Of a DNA stretch of 42,408 nt, positions 35,922-42,408 are shown one piece after another. A model generated the notes under the pieces. It was not told where the DNA came from. It saw nothing but the letters and a program-made list of their open reading frames with translations, and searched no databases. This DNA is from Haliscomenobacter sp. (GTDB lineage Bacteria; Bacteroidota; Bacteroidia; Chitinophagales; Saprospiraceae): NCBI RefSeq assembly GCF_016718685.1, contig NZ_JADKCX010000073.1, positions 1-42,408 of the forward strand, in the 5' to 3' direction. The position numbers and the translations under genes are program-made. Position 1 is the first letter of the stretch; every line of letters begins with the position of its first letter.

Positions 35922-37694
35922 TTACTCCACAAACTGGATGTTATAATTTTGCTTTAATTGTTCAATTTTTGGCAAAAGTGAAGCTGCTTGCCTGGTCAAT
36001 ATGGCCATTGCCGCCTCAGGTGTTGGGCATTCCAATAGCGTTTGGTTGTCATTGGACGCAGCAATTATTTTTTTGCCATCCGGCGAAAAAGTAGCGGCAA
36101 TAGGAACGGTTGTGTTGCCTAATTTTACTTCCAATAACAGGTTGCCATGGAGATCCCACAGCCTAACCATCCCGTCTTTAGCCGTGCTCAGGAGGCTTTT
36201 GCCATCGCTTGAAAACGCCAATCCAATGATCTCAGCCTGATGCCCGCGTAAGACTTGTGTTTCGCGGCGTTCGAAATTGTACAAGCGGATGCTGTGGTCT
36301 TTTACTCCCAGTGCCAAATGTTGTCCCTGGGGATCGATTCCGCTGATGTGGATTGGGGCCGTGGGATCCTCAAATTTTGCCAATAATTCGCCTTCCGGAC
36401 TCAGCAGCGTCAAGGTGGAATCTATACCTTTGGTGAAAATGTATTGCTGATTGGGCGACAAAGTCAATTGACGGATTGGGCCGCGATGCAAGGTTAAAGC
36501 GGGGAGGGAATTTCCACGGCTGTCCCAGCGGTATAATTTTCCATCATGGCCTGCGGCCAAAATTTTACTTCCAGAAACGGAAAACAGCACATCATAACTG
36601 TAAAGGGGAGGATTGGGGAGCAGGGTAGCGCTTCCAGTACTTACGCTCCAAAGCCGCAAGCTACCATCGGAAGACCTGGTCAACATGGTTTGGCCATCCG
36701 GACTAAAAATCGCCCCATAGACGTTGCCTGTATGCCCTTCAAAAGTACGCAACAGGCTACCTTCGGCACTCCACAAACGGGCATTGTTGTCACGGGATGC
36801 CGTCAACCAATATTTGCCGTCAAGGGAAGCGCTGGTTGCCAAAATTGCCTCAGGGTGGGCGTTTACGGGAAGGGCTGCATTGGCCCCAGGTGCCCACAAC
36901 CAGGCCTTTCCAGAGGTAGTACCCGCGAGCAATTTGCCACCCGAACTTGCCATTGCCCCATCAAATGAGGCCTGCTCTGATCCCGTATTGAACGGCAACA
37001 TTTTTCCATCGCGGAGCAAAACCAGGCTTTGATCGGCTAGCACCCCCAGCCATTCCTGGCCATCTGCAACTGGAAATATCGCTTTGAGCGGCAAGTTGGT
37101 CGTGGCAATGGGTTGTTTGAGGGTATCCCAAACTGCCTGGGCAAATGAGCGGATCAAACCGGGCGTGCTGCGGTCGCCAGCCAGTTTCATCGAAAGATAC
37201 GCCAAGAGCAGCGCATCGGTAGGGTTGTTGCTGATTCTTTGGTTATCCGCCAGTAGCGCCAGGCGTAGCATTTCGGCTTGAATGCCTTTTTCTCGGGCTA
37301 CCTGGGCATTGTTTTCTGCTTCTGCACGGGCAATAGCTTCGGCTTTTTGGGCTTTTTCGGCAAGGACTAAGGATTTGCGGGCTTCTTTTTCCGCAGCTAT
37401 GGCATCGTCTCGTTTTTCGGTGAGTTCGTTTTCAATGGCCTTTTGGGATTTTTTAATCAAGTCAATGATGTCGTTTTCCACAGGGCAATCTTCACAGGCC
37501 AGGGCAGCAAAAAAATTGTTGATGGCATTGTTGTACCTTCTTTCATTGTGGTCTTTAATGCCATCATTGCGCTGACCAGAGTAGCAATTTCTGCTTTGGG
37601 CAAAAGAAAGATGGGCCAGACAAAAAATAAAGCAAAGCCCAAAATAGAACCGGTGAAGGAGCTGCCGATACTGCATAATCTTATAATTGAACAT
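35922..37694 (-). CDS. Exported coiled-coil and WD40 beta-propeller protein
   Basis: 590 residues. The N-terminus (MFNYKIMQYRQLLHRFYFGL, then a hydrophobic run to about 32) looks like a signal peptide or anchor. Residues 45-90 are helical (YNNAINNFFAAL), followed by an Ala/Glu/Lys coiled coil (about 90-150) and the helix ISNNPTDALLLAYLSMKLAG, the type that precedes WD40 domains in bacterial signalling proteins. From about 200 on, six or seven blades: GHTGNVYGAIFSPDGQTMLT, SSDGSLRLWS, GHQAEIIGLAFSSDGKSLLS, AKDGMVRLWDLHG. It is the last gene of a four-gene operon, 6 bp after the previous stop, and convergent with the caspase fusion. Likely a protein-interaction scaffold. Confidence 0.88.
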   Translation of the reverse strand: MFNYKIMQYRQLLHRFYFGLCFIFCLAHLSFAQSRNCYSGQRNDGIKDHNERRYNNAINNFFAALACEDCPVENDIIDLIKKSQKAIENELTEKRDDAIAAEKEARKSLVLAEKAQKAEAIARAEAENNAQVAREKGIQAEMLRLALLADNQRISNNPTDALLLAYLSMKLAGDRSTPGLIRSFAQAVWDTLKQPIATTNLPLKAIFPVADGQEWLGVLADQSLVLLRDGKMLPFNTGSEQASFDGAMASSGGKLLAGTTSGKAWLWAPGANAALPVNAHPEAILATSASLDGKYWLTASRDNNARLWSAEGSLLRTFEGHTGNVYGAIFSPDGQTMLTRSSDGSLRLWSVSTGSATLLPNPPLYSYDVLFSVSGSKILAAGHDGKLYRWDSRGNSLPALTLHRGPIRQLTLSPNQQYIFTKGIDSTLTLLSPEGELLAKFEDPTAPIHISGIDPQGQHLALGVKDHSIRLYNFERRETQVLRGHQAEIIGLAFSSDGKSLLSTAKDGMVRLWDLHGNLLLEVKLGNTTVPIAATFSPDGKKIIAASNDNQTLLECPTPEAAMAILTRQAASLLPKIEQLKQNYNIQFVE

Positions 37695-37700
37695 GATCGA

Positions 37701-38576
37701 TTATTTAAGGGTAAAGGCAAATTTGAGCTGCAAGTTGTTTGTTCCATCACCAAGGCGTATAGGCTCCAGCCGCAAGGATAACGCATCATCCTGGCAGTAT
37801 TTATCGTACTGTTTTTGTCGCGCTTTAGTATTGAACACGCGATAGAGGTAAACCGCTGCATCCAAACCTAACACAGCCCAACCTGTATAGGTAAACAACC
37901 GGGCGTCTTTTTCATAGGCTTTTGCTTTGTCGTAAAACGGCTGAGCCAAAGCAAGGGATTCCCCGTTGGCATGGTAAGCTTTGTAGGTGTTGTAAGCATC
38001 CACTTTTTTACTTTTTTGAAATTGGCCAATTCCGGTGAGGAGGATGCCTCCTGCTGCAATGCCCAGGTGAGGTAGTTGTTGCCGGAAGGTAAAAGTGGGC
38101 CGTTTTTCTGCGCAGGCAACCGGCCCCCACATTTCAGCGCTCAATACCAGGCGGTAGGTTTGCCCAAATAGGAGTACATCTTCCAGGGCATCTTCCCAAC
38201 TGATGCTGCGCTGTCCAAAGAGTCCATCATTTAATTTTCCAAGGTCACCTTTTGCTTTGAAAGGAGGTGGGGCAATGACCTGCTTGGCTGGATTGATGAT
38301 GAGCATGCTGGTGATGTAGTTAAAATTGGCCTCTATTTCGTCCACCTGGTAACTCAGTACCAGATCAGCATCCTCTAACTGTAGCCCCTGAATGGCCATG
38401 AAGTGCTTTTTGGTAAAAGCATTGGTATTAAATTCGGCGTAATCGAGCGCCAATTTGCCTGCTTTTTCAGTGAGCTGAAAACTCAAAGTATCCCTTTCGG
38501 TGTAAATCAGCGACTTTTTTTGTGCTTGAAGTACCCAGGGAAAAACCAGTAAGAAGAGTAAGATGATTCGTCGCAT
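37701..38576 (-). CDS. Exported protein of unknown function
   Basis: 291 residues. Signal peptide MRRIILLFLLVFPWVLQAQ. The mature part starts beta-rich (SLIYTERDTLSFQLTEKAG), then a hydrophobic helix HLGIAAGGILLTGIGQF near 185, a region KKVDAYNTYKAYHANGESLA reminiscent of the small periplasmic/TM segments of Bacteroidota DUF5683-like proteins, a second hydrophobic segment LFTYTGWAVLGLDAAVYLYR near 245, and a strand-like C-terminus LQLKFAFTLK. Family not recognised with certainty. It sits 3 bp after the kelch gene and 6 bp before the WD40 gene, so it is in the same operon and probably the same envelope complex. Confidence 0.75.
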   Translation of the reverse strand: MRRIILLFLLVFPWVLQAQKKSLIYTERDTLSFQLTEKAGKLALDYAEFNTNAFTKKHFMAIQGLQLEDADLVLSYQVDEIEANFNYITSMLIINPAKQVIAPPPFKAKGDLGKLNDGLFGQRSISWEDALEDVLLFGQTYRLVLSAEMWGPVACAEKRPTFTFRQQLPHLGIAAGGILLTGIGQFQKSKKVDAYNTYKAYHANGESLALAQPFYDKAKAYEKDARLFTYTGWAVLGLDAAVYLYRVFNTKARQKQYDKYCQDDALSLRLEPIRLGDGTNNLQLKFAFTLK

Positions 38577-38579
38577 GGC

Positions 38580-40325
38580 TTAGTTGGTTTCAGGAGTGTA
38601 CATCCAGAAGTCGCGGAAAATCAAGAACTCCAGATTGTTGTTTTTGATAAAAATACTCCTTCCGCCGCCGATGTAGGCGCGATTGTCGAGAGTAAAAGCT
38701 GCTGCATTGGAACGGCCTCCGCCTAACAAAGGGGTGCGACTTCGCCATTGTTTGCCTGGTGCTGCTAGTGGATTAAATTCCCAAAGATCGGCAAGGTAGG
38801 TACTGTTTCCTGCCAGGTACCCCATTCCTACATACCCTTTGTTGAGGAGGCTAAAACTCAAAGCATCTCGACGGGGATCACCCGGGAGAAAATCAACTTC
38901 GACCCAGGTGTTTTTGCTCGGGTCAAAGGCCCAAAAATCGCGTAAATCACCGTTGCTGTACAAACCAGTACCTACGTAGCCAATATTATTGATGGAAAAA
39001 GCGACTGCATTTTTGCGCCCAAGTAGCGTTTTTGCATCATTGGGCCCAGGTTTCAGGGGTATATTTGCCAATGTTTTCCATCTGCTTCCACGAGGAGCAC
39101 TGGGATTGTATTCATAAAAATCATTGTAAAATACTTCGTTCCCGTTTTGGTCTTTAATGCCACCAGTACCCATGTAGGCTTTTTCATTGATGACAAAAAC
39201 CACCGCTCCTTCGCGTGCCTGGGCGGGGAAGGTATCTACCAATTGCCAATCTCCCGTATTGCCATTGAGACTGGGGTCAAAAGCCCAAATATCACTGGAG
39301 TACCGACCGTTACTTTTGTCACCCAATCCTACATAGAGTTTGTTGTTGATGGTAAAGGAAATGGCGCCGAGGGTGGGAATGCCATTGTAGTCCTGAACTT
39401 CAGTCCATTGGCCGAGGGTATCCATCAATGGGTCAAACCGAAAAGTGGTTCGCATGGATCCAAAGCGCGTAAGTAAACAGTCTTCATCGGCACAACCCAA
39501 ACTTACGTAGCCGCTGTTGCTGAGGTTGCCGCCAATTAAATGGGCCCGTCCCGCGGGAAGATTGCTTACCCGCAGCCAACCATCGGCCATTTTTAGGGGT
39601 AAAATTTTGTCGCTGTACACAATGCGTTTATCCCGGGTTTGTATGTAGGCTTTGGCATAATAAAGGGTATTGAAAGCCAGATTTTTAAAAGTGCTGTAAA
39701 AGACACCATCATCATTGGAGCTTTTTAAGCTGGTTTTTTTGAAGTACGGCTTGTCCAAATACAAATTAACCGTATCTCTTGCCAGAACATGCCCCCGATC
39801 GATGATGGAATCACTGAGCACTTCAAGCCCAAAAAGAATAGCCGACAGGGTTGCTTAATTGTTGAATTTGCTGACAATGGTATCGGTTTGTACCGAGAAG
39901 TTAAAGGCAAAACTTTCCACATTGCCATAAATCATTCTGTTTTCGGACAAACCATAAGCCCGAACATGGTATACCTTTTTGCCAGGGTCCAGGTTGTTGA
40001 GGGTATCACTAAAATCGCCCTGGTCAAAATTGCCCAAACTGATGGTTTTTATCCCCGGTTTGTCTTTGACAAAATCTTCGTCTTCACCCTTCCAGTTTTC
40101 CGCCCAGATGAAACCATGATCGCTCAGAGGCCCTTCTTCCCTCAAAGATCGAGTGATGCTGCCTTCAACAATCAATTTACCTACCCCAGCAGAACGTGGC
40201 GTTTTGGTTTTGACTTCAAAGAAGTCGAGCTGATCGAGTTTTGGACCGATGCAACTGGAAAGGAACAGAGCGAAACAAAGACACACATACCAGTAGAAAT
40301 TACTTAAGGGGTTATTTGTTTTCAT
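38580..40325 (-). CDS. Kelch-repeat lipoprotein interrupted by an in-frame stop
   Basis: ATG at 40325; hydrophobic segment and lipobox LFLSSC with Cys25 mark a lipoprotein. The frame reads to a TAA at 39855-39857 (VSKFNN stop), then continues in the same frame as ATLSAILFGLEVLSDSIIDR. A CAA-to-TAA change would explain this. Both sides hold related fibronectin-like domains (PLSDHGFIWAEN and SIIDRGHVLARD), which supports one gene of about 581 codons. The C-terminal half carries kelch-type blades: GYVSLGCADED, LYVGLGDKSNGRYSSDIWAF, AYMGTGGIKDQNG, GYVGTGLYSNGDLRDFWAFD, AYIGGGRSIFI. A GTG at 39821 could restart translation. The ATG overlaps the previous gene's stop (ATGA), so the two are translationally coupled. 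Confidence 0.8.
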
Positions 40326-42408
40326 TGGCGGATTACTTTTTTGAAAAATGCCCCAGCATCAGTTTTGAATTGTATCCAATACATCCCGGGTGCATGGGCA
40401 GACAAATCAATGATGAGGTTTTTACGGTAAAAAACTTGTCGTTCCTGCTGCCAGCTTCTTCTTCCAAGTGCATCCAATACATTTATTTCCAAAGGGGTGT
40501 TTTGTTCCAATTGGAATTCCAGATTGAGTAGGCCGTCGGTAGGGTTGGGGGAGATGCGGATGTTTTTTTCCAGAGTGATGTCGATGGCGTTGGTTACGAT
40601 AACGGCTTGTGGACCAAAGGTAGCCGTACAGCCATTGGCATCCGTGACGATGAGTTTGTGGATGCCTGATTTTAGTCCAGTAAGGTCTTCCTGGGTGGAG
40701 ATGAGGGTGTCATTTCTGAACCACTGGAATTTGTAGTTAGGCGTGCCGCCACTTACTTTTACCTGTATGTGGCCAAATGGACCAGTGAAGGGGTTGATGG
40801 ATTCTTTGACAACCGTTGGATTTGGGTTTACTTTTATATTGACCTGATCGATAGCAGTGCATCCATTCAATGTAGCATACGCGGTATAGGTACGCGTTTG
40901 ATCCACCGAGATTGGGAGTTGGGGTTTGGACACAGTTGATGAGGGTAATCCAGGAGATCACTCCTGTTCCTGTAGCGGTTAAAATAGTATTTTGTTTGGG
41001 CAAAAACTTTGATCAATACCTGCATTAACACTGGGGCCTAAACAGCCAGCTTGGAGGCGATAATAATCTGCTTTTTTGGAACCCCTCCTCGTTCGTTAAG
41101 TAAAGCGTATCTTCTCGATTCTGTGCATATGGATTTGAATTGATGGAAAAATAATTTGAATTGTATTTCATTCCCATTCCAATTGTAGCCTACTTGTTCT
41201 CGATAGGTAGAAGTGAATTCGTTTGATAGATAGATTCTGTCGTTAATGTTTAATGAATTACCATCGAGCAACAGCGGATTGGCGCGTATGGTTACGGTGT
41301 GGAAAGAATTATTTTGAACCGGACAAGAATTATCTTCCAGTTTTGGATCAGGAATTTGCTCAAGCTCACTTATAGAAAGATTGAATGTAACACTCGGGTT
41401 TGGATTTAGTTGATCAATTATTAAATGATAAAACCCTGCTTCCAAATATTTGTTAATTGATGAACTTCCACCATTCTTCGCTGTGAACGAGTATCCATGT
41501 ATATCGGTGCTACAGGAGCTTCCAAGTAAATAGGTCGAAAAACCCATGTTTTTGGATGAAGTAACAATGTTTACGTTCGCTGATTTTTCGACAATAAAGC
41601 TAAAATATCGCTCTCCGCCCAGAAATTCTCCATCTTGAAAACCAAATGATTCTGTTAGCATAGAAGGCTCGTTAACTTTCTGATCTTTCAGACTAATTGG
41701 TATTTTTTTAGCTCTTCTATGTTGACGTTAAAACAAGGGCAACTGGTGCAGTCAAATATATTTAAATTATCTCTAATGACTAATGAAAAAGACAATTCAG
41801 TATTTGCAATTACAACAACAATATAAGATGAGTTTATTTCTGCGGGAAATTCATATCCTATAATGTTGTGAAGCGCAGATTTCATTTTTAGATTAGGTTT
41901 GATGCATTGATTTTCATTTAGGACATTGCCTGGAGAACATTTCAGTACTAATACTTCTATAGCGTCAAAGAAAACCGAATCTACATTTAGGCTTACATAA
42001 ATAGCAGGGTTTTTTATTGGTGTTATTGTATAAATCTTTCCTCTAATCTTGCTTTGAGTTGTATTGGGGAAATACTGGCTTGAGCAATCCAAGTTGGTGA
42101 ACTGCTTAGGAAGTACATCATTAGAGTCAACGTTAATGAGAGGAGGAAATAAGTTAGTGTCAAATAATTTGTTAGACTCACTTATCTTTGAATTTTCAAT
42201 ATTTATTCCATGAAAATTACAAATACTTGGACATTGGCCATTTATGGTTTCATTTTTAGTATACAATCCAGATACACTGGCGATAAACGAATTGAGATAT
42301 GATGCACCATTTTTAATACAAATTGATCTCCTAATTGGAAAGCCAACAGAAGTAGAACTACCCCACATGCAAATATTGTCTACATAAAACTCAGAACCAT
42401 CAACAGCA
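40322..42408 (-). pseudogene. T9SS-sorted SprB-repeat surface protein, partial, four frameshifts
   Basis: Continues beyond the right edge. The C-terminus holds a SprB-like repeat (VSGGTPNYKFQWFRNDTLIS to VTDANGCTATFG) and a type A sorting domain (ISPNPTDGLLNLEFQL to FFKKVIRQ). Upstream are FSFIVEKSANVNIVTSS and SINKYLEAGFYHLIIDQ, resembling a pre-peptidase C-terminal domain. Frames change at about 41701-41708 (A7 should be A8: IEELKKIPISLKDQKV), 41082-41085 (one G short: RGGGSKKADYYRLQAGC), 40997 (one A short: CPNKNTILTATG) and 40955 (GVISW to LPSSTVSKPQ). As read the protein is broken; repaired, it would be a large gliding- or adhesion-type surface protein. DNA left of the edge to about 41040 is clearly AT-richer than the rest. 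First visible gene of the four-gene operon. Confidence 0.75.

Overview
The window is chromosomal DNA from a member of the Bacteroidota, most likely a Saprospiraceae-type (Haliscomenobacter/Lewinella-like) organism. The evidence is type IX secretion (T9SS) C-terminal sorting domains on several proteins, a SprB-like repeat, TonB-dependent receptors with a carboxypeptidase-regulatory-like N-terminal domain, TAnnTTTG promoter elements and very few Shine-Dalgarno sequences. The genus is inferred, not proven. No rRNA, tRNA, CRISPR array, transposase or phage gene was seen.

Layout. (1) 1-5230, minus strand: a tight run of five genes (esterase, ATP-grasp ligase, GCS2 carboxylate-amine ligase, class I glutamine amidotransferase, second ATP-grasp-like ligase cut by the window edge), with a second esterase divergent at 5274-6062. 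This looks like a dedicated amide- or peptide-bond-forming metabolic operon of unknown product. (2) 6143-12831: an outer-membrane beta-barrel receptor, an SLC45-like MFS transporter, a 0.6 kb hairpin-rich intergenic region and an AspT/YidE-type transporter. (3) 12888-20557: mostly housekeeping genes (tyrS, ald, sucC), plus a T9SS-secreted dockerin-bearing protein, a DUF4442 hotdog protein and an unknown secreted protein. (4) 20726-28352: a broken T9SS alpha/beta-hydrolase-like gene, a large TonB receptor, a ZIP metal transporter, a PAP2 phosphatase and glmM. (5) 28621-32322: two different cysteine-desulfurase-family enzymes in tandem and a ThuA-like secreted protein. (6) 32391-42408: a 1145-residue protein with a caspase-like protease domain at its N-terminus and an alpha/beta-hydrolase domain at its C-terminus. 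It converges on a four-gene minus-strand operon encoding a T9SS/SprB-repeat surface protein (cut by the window end), a kelch lipoprotein, an unknown exported protein and a coiled-coil/WD40 protein.

Two patterns cut across the genes. First, intergenic spaces hold many inverted repeats and hairpins of several recurring families. They usually sit between convergent genes, sometimes supply the stop codon or last residues of the flanking genes, and probably work as terminators. Second, eleven small indels and one in-frame stop break six genes. All three T9SS-sorted proteins are affected, while long neighbours (TonB receptor, caspase fusion, sucC, glmM) are intact. Most indels are repaired by adding one base to a G, C or A run, so assembly error, phase variation and real decay all need to be considered.

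The two best candidates for undescribed biology are the amidoligase/esterase cluster at the left and the caspase-hydrolase fusion with its convergent WD40 operon at the right.
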